Position numbers and translations under genes: made by a program. The notes beneath the pieces were generated by a model, which saw only the letters and a program-made list of their open reading frames with translations, was not told the DNA's origin and searched no databases. A DNA stretch of 64,000 bases from contig JACPDY010000119.1 in the NCBI GenBank assembly GCA_016183775.1, positions 1 to 64,000 of the forward strand. Reading direction: 5' to 3'. The number at the start of each line of letters is the position of its first letter. The stretch's first letter is position 1. Origin of the DNA: Bacteroidota bacterium. Its GTDB lineage: Bacteria > Bacteroidota > Bacteroidia > JABDFU01. Positions 48,161 to 57,039 of this stretch are shown one piece after another.

Positions 48161-48919
48161 TTATTGAATAACTCTTTTTCTGAATTCTTTCAGGAATTTA
48201 GTGGCGTATACAAAGTCAACCAACTCTTTTGCTCCGGCATGCAATATTTGTTCTTTGTTGCCTTTCCATAGAATTTCTCCGTTGTACAAAAAAGCAATAT
48301 TGTCGCCTATTTCAAGTACAGAATTCATGTCGTGAGTGATGACAAGCGTTGTAATATTATATTCATAAGTTATTTCTTTGATCAACTCATCAATAACAAT
48401 AGAAGTTCGTGGGTCAAGGCCTGAATTGGGTTCGTCACAGATCAGGTACCTTGGTTCAACAGCTATTGCGCGTGCTATAGCAACCCTTTTTTTCATACCC
48501 CCGCTTAACTCTGAAGGCAGAAGGGATGCGGCATTCGGAAGATTTACGCGGTTTAAACAAAAGTTCGCCCTTTCACGTTTTTCTTCCTGTGTTTTATCAG
48601 TAAACATGGAGAGGGGAAAAATAATGTTTTCTTCCACTGTCATTGAATCAAACAGTGCGCCTCCCTGGAAAAGCATACCGATCTCTTTACGTATGACCTT
48701 TTTTTCGTAAAAACTCATTGTCGTAAAGTTCCGGTTATCGTACAGCACTTCGCCGGAATCAACTTTAAGCAAGCCGACCATACATTTGGTAAATACAGTT
48801 TTTCCGGATCCGCTTTCCCCTATAATAAGATTGCATTTACCCGGCTCAAGGTCAAATGAAACATTCTTCAGGACGGGCCGGTTGCCAAAAGCTTTGGATA
48901 TGTTGCGCGCCTGGATCAC
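48161..48919 (-). CDS. MlaF-like ABC transporter ATPase
   Basis: 252 residues: Walker A GESGSGKTVF, Q-loop region MLFQGGALFDSMTVEENI, signature LSGGMKKRVAIARAIA, Walker B RYLICDEPNSGLDP and H-loop VITHD. The QGGALFDSMTV stretch is typical of MlaF, the ATPase of the phospholipid-trafficking MCE system that maintains outer-membrane asymmetry. The GTG start overlaps the stop of the permease gene (GTGA), so translation is coupled. An MCE-domain (MlaD) gene is not seen in the window. Confidence 0.92.
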   Translation of the reverse strand: MIQARNISKAFGNRPVLKNVSFDLEPGKCNLIIGESGSGKTVFTKCMVGLLKVDSGEVLYDNRNFTTMSFYEKKVIRKEIGMLFQGGALFDSMTVEENIIFPLSMFTDKTQEEKRERANFCLNRVNLPNAASLLPSELSGGMKKRVAIARAIAVEPRYLICDEPNSGLDPRTSIVIDELIKEITYEYNITTLVITHDMNSVLEIGDNIAFLYNGEILWKGNKEQILHAGAKELVDFVYATKFLKEFRKRVIQ

Positions 48920-49656
48920 GACATCAATAATTGTGTAAGAAGGAAATTAAATACAAGGATCAAAATACTGCTGTATACCACCGCCTTGGTACTTGCCCGT
49001 CCTACTTCAAGCGCACCGCCTTTTGTATAATAACCATGATATGAAGATACAGATGTAATAATAAAAGCAAAGACCACCGTTTTTATCAATGCATAAGTAA
49101 CTCCAAAAGGCTTGAACTGATATTGTATACCATAAACATATTCATATGAAGAAACCACACCGGTAATGATCCCGAAGAGCCATCCGCCAAATATTCCCAG
49201 AAACATACTTATCAGAATAATAAAAGGATTTATGAAAACAGCGGCCAGCACTTTGGGCATTATCAGGTAGCTGGCAGAGTTGATCCCCATTACTTCCAAC
49301 GCGTCAATTTGTTCGGTTACGCGCATTGTTCCAATCTCGGAAGCGATATTTGAACCGACCTTACCCGCTAAGATCAGGCTTATAATAGTAGGCGCAAACT
49401 CCAGTATAATACCCTGGCGCGTGGCTAAACCAACTGCATAAAGGGGGATCCAGGCGCTGGTGAAGTTAAATGAAGATTGAATAGTAATAACCGCGCCCAT
49501 AAATACCGAAATGATTGCGGCAATTCCAAGCGAACCGATACCTAATGAATTGATCTCGGCCATTAGTTGTTTATAGTAAATGGAGTATTTTTCGGGTTTA
49601 TGAAAAGTGCGTTTGATCAGCAGGTAATATTTCCCGAAATGATATAGTAAATTCAT
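48916..49656 (-). CDS. MlaE-like ABC transporter permease
   Basis: About 246 residues from the ATG at 49656 (an in-frame ATG at 49668 is possible). A five- to six-helix permease with the family hallmark SNIASEIGTMRVTEQIDALEVMGINS. MlaE moves lipids between the inner membrane and the periplasmic MlaD hexamer. It is first in a two-gene operon with the MlaF-like ATPase and divergent from the tiny lipoprotein gene at 49721. Confidence 0.92.
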   Translation of the reverse strand: MNLLYHFGKYYLLIKRTFHKPEKYSIYYKQLMAEINSLGIGSLGIAAIISVFMGAVITIQSSFNFTSAWIPLYAVGLATRQGIILEFAPTIISLILAGKVGSNIASEIGTMRVTEQIDALEVMGINSASYLIMPKVLAAVFINPFIILISMFLGIFGGWLFGIITGVVSSYEYVYGIQYQFKPFGVTYALIKTVVFAFIITSVSSYHGYYTKGGALEVGRASTKAVVYSSILILVFNFLLTQLLMS

Positions 49657-49720
49657 GTTTATAAGCAATAATTGGTTAAAAATAGCTAATAATTTGGTAT
49701 CTTAGATAGGAGTTGGCGGA

Positions 49721-49858
49721 ATGGACCCAGGGATAAAAATAATAAGATTATCAAGACTTATCATACTATTGGTTTGCTGCCTTTTTATTGCATGTAGCAG
49801 CTCCTCAAAGGTCAGGCACTCAAGGACCCCAAAAAGCTGTGATTGCCCACATCTGTAA
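49721..49858 (+). CDS. Tiny lipoprotein, 45 aa, ending in CDCPHL
   Basis: A short open frame with a textbook lipoprotein signal: basic start (KIIRLSR), hydrophobic core (LIILLVCCLFI) and lipobox FIAC with Cys25, followed by SSSS. The 20-residue mature tail ends KSCDCPHL. Comparable very short lipoproteins with a terminal Cys-x-Cys-Pro motif are common in this phylum and often missed in annotation. It lies between the MlaE-like gene (divergent) and feoA (83 nt downstream). A metal- or redox-related role suggested by the CxC and the feo genes is speculation. Confidence 0.6.
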   Translation: MDPGIKIIRLSRLIILLVCCLFIACSSSSKVRHSRTPKSCDCPHL

Positions 49859-49941
49859 GGACAGAAGATGTTGTTGGTTGTCAGTTTTTTAACCTGCTGA
49901 CAACTAAATACCTAATTCAGGGTATATACATTACTTTTTAA

Positions 49942-50211
49942 ATGAATAATTTAGCCCATAGAATGAAACAGGGAGGCACATATACGCTGGCGAGTATGAA
50001 ATTGGGCGAGAGGGCTGTCATTGATTCGTTCACTGATAACGAAATGTCCTTAAAGCTATTAGAGATGGGCTGTACCCCTGGTGAAACTATCGTGGTGGAT
50101 AATATTGCGCCGATGGGCGATCCTATAGCCATTTTTGTTTCAGGCTATTTATTAAGTTTGCGGAAAAAAGAGGCATCTACAATATTGGTAAAACCTGCGA
50201 TGAATAGCTGA
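49942..50211 (+). CDS. feoA: Ferrous iron transport protein A
   Basis: 89 residues with an SH3-like fold: TLASMKLGERAVIDSFTDNEMSLKLLEMGCTPGETIVVDNIAPMGDPIAIFVSGYLLSLRKKEA, matching the FeoA core (LLEMGxxPG, GDPxxxxVxGyxLSLR). FeoA is a small cytosolic partner of the FeoB ferrous iron transporter. feoB follows 74 nt downstream, and no FeoC is present, as is usual in Bacteroidota. Confidence 0.95.
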   Translation: MNNLAHRMKQGGTYTLASMKLGERAVIDSFTDNEMSLKLLEMGCTPGETIVVDNIAPMGDPIAIFVSGYLLSLRKKEASTILVKPAMNS

Positions 50212-50285
50212 ATCGTGCATATTTCAACTGAGTGCACCGAAACTTAGTGTAGTAGTTTGCCGCGACAAATCATTTATTTTTCTTT

Positions 50286-52241
50286 GTGAATAGATCATCA
50301 TCTGTAATAAAAATTGCACTGGCGGGTAATCCTAATAGTGGCAAATCTACCTTATTCAATGAGCTTACAGGGCTTAATCAAAAAACAGGAAATTTTCCCG
50401 GAGTTACTGTTGACAAGAAAGTTGGCTATGCAAATCTTTTGAATAAAAGCGGGCTTGTTATACAAGCCAGTTTTATTGATCTGCCTGGCACTTACAGCCT
50501 GCAGCCCCGTTCAATTGATGAAGAAGTGGCTTGTGAAATACTGAAGAATAAAAATCACCCTGATTATCCTGATGTGGTTGTGGTTGTAGTGGATGCCACA
50601 AATTTAAAACGGAATCTCTTTTTAGTCACACAAATAATTGAACTGGAACTTCCGGTAGTTGTTGCATTAAATATGATTGATCTTGCCGGTCATTTGGGTA
50701 TCTCAGACAAAGCAAGTGTACTTGCTGAACGGCTTGGCGTACCCGTTGTTCCAATAAGCGCGAGGAACGAACAGGGGATTAGCGAACTTAAGACGATATT
50801 GAGTGGATTGATAATGCCATCAACAATAAAATTCGCTCCCGCTAACGAGAATCCTGCTGTTGAAAGCATTGAACGGTATAATGTTATTTCGGCTCTTGTA
50901 AATGATATTGTTAAAGAAGACAGGCCTGATAATAAAATATCGTTAACACATCGCCTGGATAAACTACTGACACATAGGATATGGGGCTACCTGATATTTT
51001 TACTGGTATTGTTTTTCATCTTCCAGAGTATATTTTACATCGCCGCTTTCCCGATGCAATGGGGGGAAAAATTATTTATACGTTTTTCAGATTTGGGTCA
51101 TTTGTATTTGCCCAAAGGAGAGCTTTCTGACCTGCTGATCAATGGCGTGCTTTCAGGGTTAAGCGGGGTGGTGATATTTGTTCCCCAAATAGCATTGTTG
51201 TTTGGCTTCATTGCCTTACTTGAAGATACGGGTTATATGGCCCGGGTTAGTTTTATAATGGACAAACTGATGCGCAGGTTTGGTTTGAATGGCCGTTCGG
51301 TAATACCGCTTATAAGCGGTGTAGCCTGTGCGGTTCCTGCTGTTATGGGTACCCGCACCATTAGCAGTTGGAAGGAGCGCCTTGTGACAATTTTAATAAC
51401 ACCACTTATGAGTTGTTCGGCCAGGCTGCCTGTTTATACATTGCTTATCAGCCTGATCTTCCCGGCCGGGACAAGTTCAGGTTTTTTTAATGCGCATGGC
51501 CTAGTATTAATGCTGATGTATCTTATCGGTTTCATGGCGGCAATGGCGGCGGCCTTAGTAATGAAGTTTATTATAAAGACAAAAGAGAAAAGCTATTTTA
51601 TTATGGAACTTCCTGTGTACCGCGCTCCGCGCTGGACGAATGTTGCATATACAATTTATGATAAAGTAAAAGTGTTTTTATTTGATGCAGGTAAAGTAAT
51701 TGTTGCTATTTCAGTAATTCTTTGGGTGCTGTCATCCCACGGGCCATCCGGCAAATTTGCTGAAATTGAAAGCAGGTATAATACAGTGCCAACCAGCGAT
51801 CTGGCTGACAATAATGCGCTCATCGCGGCCCAAAAACTCGAAGCTTCATATGCAGGAATGCTTGGTAAAGCCATAGAGCCGGCCATTGCTCCGTTAGGTT
51901 TTGATTGGAAAATAGGGATCGCATTAATTTCATCATTCGCGGCGCGGGAAGTGTTTGTGGGCACTATGGCGACCATATATAGCGTGGGAGATGCTCAAAA
52001 TACAATGTCTATCCGTGAAAAAATGATGATTGAAAAAAATGTGACTACAGGAGAGCCTCTTTACTCAAAGGCAGTAGGACTTTCCTTGATGATATTTTTT
52101 GCGTTTGCAATGCAGTGCATGAGTACCCTTGCTGTAGTAAAACGGGAAACCAAAAGCTGGAAGTGGCCTGTCATCCAGTTTCTTTATATGGGGATAATGG
52201 CTTACGGGGCGAGTTTTGTGGTGTATACTCTTTTTAAGTAA
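50286..52241 (+). CDS. feoB: Ferrous iron transporter B
   Basis: 651 residues from a GTG start. The N-terminal G domain has G1 GNPNSGKST, G2 NFPGVTVDKK, G3 DLPGTYSL and G4 NMID. The membrane part carries the two Gate motifs with conserved cysteines: ISGVACAVPAVMGTRTI and LITPLMSCSARLPVYTL. The C-terminal region has ISSFAAREVFVGTMATIY and FFAFAMQCMSTLAVVKRE. It imports Fe(II) across the inner membrane. The length is slightly short but complete. It is the second gene of feoAB; the GTG follows a TTTCTTTG-like box closely. Confidence 0.96.
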   Translation: MNRSSSVIKIALAGNPNSGKSTLFNELTGLNQKTGNFPGVTVDKKVGYANLLNKSGLVIQASFIDLPGTYSLQPRSIDEEVACEILKNKNHPDYPDVVVVVVDATNLKRNLFLVTQIIELELPVVVALNMIDLAGHLGISDKASVLAERLGVPVVPISARNEQGISELKTILSGLIMPSTIKFAPANENPAVESIERYNVISALVNDIVKEDRPDNKISLTHRLDKLLTHRIWGYLIFLLVLFFIFQSIFYIAAFPMQWGEKLFIRFSDLGHLYLPKGELSDLLINGVLSGLSGVVIFVPQIALLFGFIALLEDTGYMARVSFIMDKLMRRFGLNGRSVIPLISGVACAVPAVMGTRTISSWKERLVTILITPLMSCSARLPVYTLLISLIFPAGTSSGFFNAHGLVLMLMYLIGFMAAMAAALVMKFIIKTKEKSYFIMELPVYRAPRWTNVAYTIYDKVKVFLFDAGKVIVAISVILWVLSSHGPSGKFAEIESRYNTVPTSDLADNNALIAAQKLEASYAGMLGKAIEPAIAPLGFDWKIGIALISSFAAREVFVGTMATIYSVGDAQNTMSIREKMMIEKNVTTGEPLYSKAVGLSLMIFFAFAMQCMSTLAVVKRETKSWKWPVIQFLYMGIMAYGASFVVYTLFK

Positions 52242-52344
52242 TCTTCCGATATTGTTGTTGACTGTTTGTTGTCAGGCGACGCAACTAACAATCAACATCC
52301 GGTTTCACACAATTAATTTACCTTTGCTGCGTTAGATTAACTGC

Positions 52345-53913
52345 ATGCAACTATTCCATCCTCAAACACACAAGTGGATCTATTTTTTTGGTTTATCTGT
52401 TGTTGCTGTTGGTATGCCTGTGTCCGAATTTTTAATGAGTATAGGACAGTTCATTATTTTGGGAAATTGGCTTCTCGAAGGCGGAATAATTCAAAAAGTG
52501 AAATATTTTTGGAAGAATAAAATGGCAGTGCTTGTGAGTTCTGTAATTCTCATGCACCTATTGGGCCTGTTTTACACCAGCGATTTTGAGTATGCTTTCA
52601 AGGATATACGCATAAAGGCGCCACTGCTTGTCTTGCCGTTGCTGATCTCAACCTCTGCGCCCCTTTCAAAGCAATTGTTTAACTGGTTGATGGCGATTTT
52701 TGTTGCATCAGTTGTGGTGGGTACATTTATCAGTATGGGGGTGTACTGCGGGATGATCTATGCCAAAAATCCGGTGACTGACATTCGCGATATTTCTATT
52801 TTTATTTCGCATATCCGTTTTAGTTTATTGATCTGCCTTTCCATTTTTATTTCAGCATGGTACCTGTATTCTGATCCGTCTATTTTTTCGAAAGTTATAC
52901 TGGCAGTTGTGATAACCTGGCTGATCATATTCATGACCATACTTGATTCCCTTACCGGGATTGTTGCGTTGGTATTTGTCACCTTTGCCCTTATGCTCTA
53001 TTTTATTTTTACATTAAAGAAATTATTGCCTAGGATTGTAGCTGTTTTTGGAGTTTTAGTTATGGTCACCGGTGTAATCTTATATATTAAACCACTGGTA
53101 ACTCCGGGCAAAGACATTCCTCCGATAGAATATTCAAAACTTGAAAAAACTACCGCATCAGGTAATATATATGAGAATGATACGACTAATACTCAAAAGG
53201 AAAATGGGTACCCCGTTTGGATTTATATATGCTGGAAAGAGCTTGAGCAGGCCTGGAATGAGCGATCAACAATAGACTTTAATGGGAAGAACACCAGAGG
53301 TGACCTGGTGCAATACACCCTTGTGCGATACCTGGCTTCAAAGGGACTTAAGAAAGATGCTGCTGCTGTTCGTTCTTTGGGTGACAAAGAGGTGGGTGCA
53401 ATTGAAAATGGCATTGCTAACGTTAATTATCTTGGAAAATCTGCCGTAACAATTCGAATCATGGAAACGTTGTGGGAGTTTGAGGATTATAAAAGAGGAG
53501 CCAATATTAATGGTCATTCGGCAGTAATGCGGCTGGAGTTCTGGAAAGCAGGCTGGTCTATTGTTAAGAAGCATCCTGTTTTCGGTGTTGGAACAGGCGA
53601 TATAAAAAATGTCTATGCGGAACAATACACTGAAATGAATTCACCACTAGATGTACATCATCGGCTGCGTTCGCACAATCAGTATTTGTCAATTGCTGTA
53701 GCATTCGGAATATCCGGGTTGGCGTGGTTTTTAATAACACTTATCTGCCCGTTCATGTGGCATAGAATGTGGAATGATTATTTTTACTTTGTGTTTTTTC
53801 TGATCGTTGTGCTTTCTTTCTTAAACGAAGATACTCTTGAGACCCAGCCGGGAGTTACCTTTTTCGCTTTCTTTAATGCATTGCTTTTGTTTGGAAGAGA
53901 GAAGGGCAATTAA
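52345..53913 (+). CDS. O-antigen ligase / Wzy family membrane protein
   Basis: 522 residues with about ten transmembrane helices and a long periplasmic loop (about 265-400). The Wzy_C signature is in the loop and next helix: RLEFWKAGWSIVKKHPVFGVGTGDIKNVYAEQY... RSHNQYLSIAVAFGISGL. Such proteins join O-antigen or related glycans to lipid A core, or polymerise them. The two glycosyltransferase genes that follow are convergent (2 nt between stops), together forming a small envelope-glycan locus. Ligase and polymerase cannot be told apart from sequence alone. Confidence 0.85.
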   Translation: MQLFHPQTHKWIYFFGLSVVAVGMPVSEFLMSIGQFIILGNWLLEGGIIQKVKYFWKNKMAVLVSSVILMHLLGLFYTSDFEYAFKDIRIKAPLLVLPLLISTSAPLSKQLFNWLMAIFVASVVVGTFISMGVYCGMIYAKNPVTDIRDISIFISHIRFSLLICLSIFISAWYLYSDPSIFSKVILAVVITWLIIFMTILDSLTGIVALVFVTFALMLYFIFTLKKLLPRIVAVFGVLVMVTGVILYIKPLVTPGKDIPPIEYSKLEKTTASGNIYENDTTNTQKENGYPVWIYICWKELEQAWNERSTIDFNGKNTRGDLVQYTLVRYLASKGLKKDAAAVRSLGDKEVGAIENGIANVNYLGKSAVTIRIMETLWEFEDYKRGANINGHSAVMRLEFWKAGWSIVKKHPVFGVGTGDIKNVYAEQYTEMNSPLDVHHRLRSHNQYLSIAVAFGISGLAWFLITLICPFMWHRMWNDYFYFVFFLIVVLSFLNEDTLETQPGVTFFAFFNALLLFGREKGN

Positions 53914-53915
53914 GA

Positions 53916-55007
53916 TTACTTAATCACAATTTCCTTATAAATATCAAGCATCTGCTTACTTATGGCCTCTTTCGAAAATTGCTGTACAAAAGTAGAAGCA
54001 TTTACAATGATTTTTTCTTTAAGCTCCGGTGATTTTATCAGTGAAATAATATTTTCTGCCAGCCGGGTTGCGTCTCCAATGGGAGCAAGTAAGCCTGTTT
54101 CGTTATGTTTCACAAGTTCGGGTATGCCTCCTGTTTGAGCTGCAACAACAGGTGTCCGGGCGGCAAACGATGCCAGCAGGATAGATCCCAGTCCTTCTTT
54201 CCTGGAAGTAAAAAGGAAAATATCCAAGTCGCGTAATACAGCGGAAATATCTAACGCAAAGCCATGAAAAATAATTTTATCATGGAGACCTTTCTGTTTT
54301 ATAAGTAACTCAAGCGGGTTCCTTTCATTTCCTGTTCCGACAAGAATAAACCAGGCCTTTACGTCTTTCTTAATAAGCACTTCGGCTGTATTGATGAATG
54401 TGATATGATCTTTTTCCGAAGTAAGTGCGGCTATATTTCCGATTATTAATTCGTTTTCACCAATGTTATGTTGTTTGCGAAGCGTCCCTGATCTGCCTCC
54501 GCTAAAATTATTCAGGTCTACACAGTCGTAAATGGTACAGAGTTTTGACTTGTTGCGGATATCCTCCGATAGTATATTTTTTACCGCTTCGGAAACACAA
54601 ATTATTGCTTTTATTTTTTTGTGATTGTATTTATATCTTGAAAACCAATTCCTGCTTATTGGAAATGCCACTTTCCGGCTCAGGACAAGTGGAGTGGGGT
54701 TGAAGAATATATCAGCAGCCAGCACAGCAAAATTGTGAGCATGCGAATCGTGAATATGGATCAGTTCGATCATATAATTTTGGCAAATATCCTTCACTTG
54801 TTTTGCAGCACGTATCTGATGCAGAAGACCTCTTGAAAAAGTGAGGTGTGTCAGGTGTTTTTTCTTGCAATAGTTGTGAAGAGATGATCCTTCAAGACAT
54901 AATATCCATTGCTGAACATTGTTTTTATATAGCTCATCAACCAGGTAAGCGAGCTGCTGTTCTCCGCCACGCCACTCTGGTTCCGATGAAATGTGCAATA
55001 CCTTCAT
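53916..55007 (-). CDS. Glycosyltransferase family 4 (GT-B fold)
   Basis: 363 residues. The N-terminal acceptor domain starts MKVLHISSEPEWRGGEQQL. The C-terminal donor domain includes IGNIAALTSEKDHITFINTAEVL and SRKEGLGSILLASFAARTPVVA, then GGIPELVKHNETGLLAP. The second glutamate of the usual E-x7-E motif is replaced (EGLGSILLA), which occurs in some family members but may alter the sugar donor or activity. It overlaps the upstream family 2 transferase by 4 nt and should act in lipopolysaccharide or capsule assembly on the cytoplasmic face. Confidence 0.88.
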   Translation of the reverse strand: MKVLHISSEPEWRGGEQQLAYLVDELYKNNVQQWILCLEGSSLHNYCKKKHLTHLTFSRGLLHQIRAAKQVKDICQNYMIELIHIHDSHAHNFAVLAADIFFNPTPLVLSRKVAFPISRNWFSRYKYNHKKIKAIICVSEAVKNILSEDIRNKSKLCTIYDCVDLNNFSGGRSGTLRKQHNIGENELIIGNIAALTSEKDHITFINTAEVLIKKDVKAWFILVGTGNERNPLELLIKQKGLHDKIIFHGFALDISAVLRDLDIFLFTSRKEGLGSILLASFAARTPVVAAQTGGIPELVKHNETGLLAPIGDATRLAENIISLIKSPELKEKIIVNASTFVQQFSKEAISKQMLDIYKEIVIK

Positions 55008-55765
55008 TTGGAGTTATTAAATAGCCTGTTCAGTTTATTGTATTTCTGGTAAGTGGCGATCGCGGAGCTTTTACTTATTACAAAACCATAATACCCGTCT
55101 AAAAAACCGAGTTTCAGAACGTAGTCACCCAAAAATGCCGCAGCCGGACTCACAAATCGTTTTAAAAGAGATGGTTTCTTCCCGTTTTCGAATAAGGCTT
55201 TGGAAGATATATCAGTAAAGTAGCCGATCTTATTAAAGTGTTCTTCAACGGTATAATATCCGTAGTGCAAAATATCACCTTTTAAAAATCCTCTTTTGGA
55301 ATCAGGGCCGGTCATTTCAAATCTATCGTGCGGGTTCAATCCTCCCCATTTGCCTTTGCGTGAATCCCATAATCGTAATTTACGATCGGGGTACCAGCCG
55401 CAATGATGGATCCATTTTCCGCAATAATTTGTGAGACGGTTCATGTAATAGCCATCGTGCTTCCAATTATTTTTTAGCTGTGCTATTGATCGTTGAAGTT
55501 CAACAGATAATGCTTCATCAGCATCTAACGACAGTACATGAGGGTATTTAGCCTGGGTAATGGCCCAATTCTTTTGTTCTATATGTCCTTCAAATGTATG
55601 TTGCACAAAACGTATCCCCCTTGATTTGCATATTTCCGGAGTTTTATCGGTCGAGTAAGAATCAACAACAACAATATCATCCGCTATTTCTTTTACAGAA
55701 TCAAGGCAGCGGGCAATGTTGCGTTCTTCGTTATACGTTATTATTACGACTGATAATTGGATCAT
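55004..55765 (-). CDS. Glycosyltransferase family 2 (WaaE/KdtX-like)
   Basis: About 253 residues from the ATG at 55765, chosen because the fold begins MIQLSVVIITYNEE; an ATG at 55774 is alternative. GT-A fold with VVVDSYSTDKTPEIC, the DxD-like LSLDADEAL, and the WaaE-type segment GKWIHHCGWYPDRKLRLWDSRKGKWGG... HDRF. WaaE proteins add glucose to the inner core of lipopolysaccharide. It is the first gene of a pair with the family 4 enzyme. Confidence 0.9.
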   Translation of the reverse strand: MIQLSVVIITYNEERNIARCLDSVKEIADDIVVVDSYSTDKTPEICKSRGIRFVQHTFEGHIEQKNWAITQAKYPHVLSLDADEALSVELQRSIAQLKNNWKHDGYYMNRLTNYCGKWIHHCGWYPDRKLRLWDSRKGKWGGLNPHDRFEMTGPDSKRGFLKGDILHYGYYTVEEHFNKIGYFTDISSKALFENGKKPSLLKRFVSPAAAFLGDYVLKLGFLDGYYGFVISKSSAIATYQKYNKLNRLFNNSK

Positions 55766-55838
55766 CTTGCACAAATTTAATATTATTTAATCTGCATAGC
55801 ATCATATGGCTATTCCACAAAGGTATCCCTCATGGTTT

Positions 55839-55920
55839 CACGCAAAGACGCAAAGCTTGCAAAGAGAAAACAGGAAACCGCTCCAATTTAAAGCCTTTGC
55901 GAGCTTTGCGCCTTTGCGTG
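55839..55920. repeat. Inverted ACGCAAAG repeat element
   Basis: Arms 55839-55864 and 55895-55920 match in 24 of 26 positions as reverse complements and consist of repeated CGCAAAG words around a 30-nt loop. It lies in the gap before meaB. Sequences of this CGCAAAG style occur widely as non-coding dispersed repeats. It could form a large hairpin in RNA. Confidence 0.75.
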
Positions 55921-55978
55921 CAAAATGAAGTTTTGTCTACGGTCTGTCAACACTGCAAATTAATTATCTTTGTTAGTA

Positions 55979-56887
55979 ATGGGTGCGAATATAAAGGAAC
56001 TCCTTCTTCAATTACAGCAAGGCGATAAAAAAGCCTTAGCCCGCTGCATCACCATTGTTGAGAATGAGTTGGAAGGCTATGAGGAAATACTCACCTCTTT
56101 GCAGGCACAAAGGAGCATTCCTATTATCGGTATTACCGGCCCTCCCGGTGCGGGAAAAAGCACACTCATTAATTCTGTTATAAAGCAACTAACTACACAA
56201 AACAAAAAGATTGGTGTAATTGCTATTGACCCGACATCCCCGTTCAATTTTGGCTCTCTGTTAGGTGACAGACTGCGTATGGCTGATCATTTTAATAATG
56301 AAAATGTATTTATCCGTTCGCTGGCAACACGTGGCTCATTAGGCGGTTTATCGGCTAAAATAATTGAAGTGGTGGATGTAATGAAATGTTTTGATTTCGA
56401 TTATTTGTTTGTTGAAACGGTTGGAGTAGGGCAGAGCGAAGTTGAAATTGTAGGCCTTGCCGACCTGACTATACTTGTACTTGTGCCTGAATCAGGGGAT
56501 GAAGTACAAACCATTAAATCGGGGGTAATGGAGATCGCCGATATTTTTGTAGTAAATAAATCCGATCGGGATGGGGCCGGTACTTTCATTAAAAATATTA
56601 TTACACTTGTTCACTCACGCCTGGAAAAAGATGAGACAGAGGTGCCCGTAATTAAAGCCGTAGCCACCAGTGATGAAGGGACATCAGAATTAATACAAGC
56701 CATTGACAAACTTCACAAAGAAAAAGTAAACAGCAAACGCTCGTATTTACTCACCGAAAAAGCCTATCGTCTTATCCAAAATAAACGCATGAAGGATATT
56801 CATAAGGTTGATCTTCAGAAAATGATTGAGGAGACCTCCGGCAAGCCAGGGTTTAATTTGTATGTTTTTGTGAAGGCATTTGGGTGA
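55979..56887 (+). CDS. meaB: Methylmalonyl-CoA mutase-associated GTPase MeaB
   Basis: 302 residues from the ATG at 55979; a TTG nine bases earlier is less likely. A P-loop GTPase of the ArgK/MeaB group: Walker A GPPGAGKSTLIN, switch segment DPTSPFNFGSLLGDRLRM, FIRSLATRGSLGGLS, Walker B-like FVETVGVGQSE and NKSD for guanine recognition. MeaB protects and reloads B12 in methylmalonyl-CoA mutase. The mutase genes are not in the window, but B12 import genes (18-21 kb) and an acyl-CoA carboxylase (62988) are. Confidence 0.95.
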   Translation: MGANIKELLLQLQQGDKKALARCITIVENELEGYEEILTSLQAQRSIPIIGITGPPGAGKSTLINSVIKQLTTQNKKIGVIAIDPTSPFNFGSLLGDRLRMADHFNNENVFIRSLATRGSLGGLSAKIIEVVDVMKCFDFDYLFVETVGVGQSEVEIVGLADLTILVLVPESGDEVQTIKSGVMEIADIFVVNKSDRDGAGTFIKNIITLVHSRLEKDETEVPVIKAVATSDEGTSELIQAIDKLHKEKVNSKRSYLLTEKAYRLIQNKRMKDIHKVDLQKMIEETSGKPGFNLYVFVKAFG

Positions 56888-56998
56888 GGATAGGATGTAA
56901 TTAATAAGAAAACATTGATCATACCGGATTATCTCCCTAATAAAATCATTAGTATAAGCGAGAAGATCGGATGTCTTTTTATTTATTTTCTGATAAGA

Positions 56999-57039
56999 TT
57001 GTAAATTTCAAATTCAATTTGAAATTTACAAGGATGATT
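56999..57039. repeat. Left copy of the palindrome flanking the ATPase gene
   Basis: TTGTAAATTTCAAATT (56999-57014), one base, then its reverse complement (57016-57031), followed by GGATGATT. It matches the core and one outer arm of the longer palindrome at 58221-58277. The GGATGATT tail runs into the stop codon of the ATPase gene. Confidence 0.9.
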
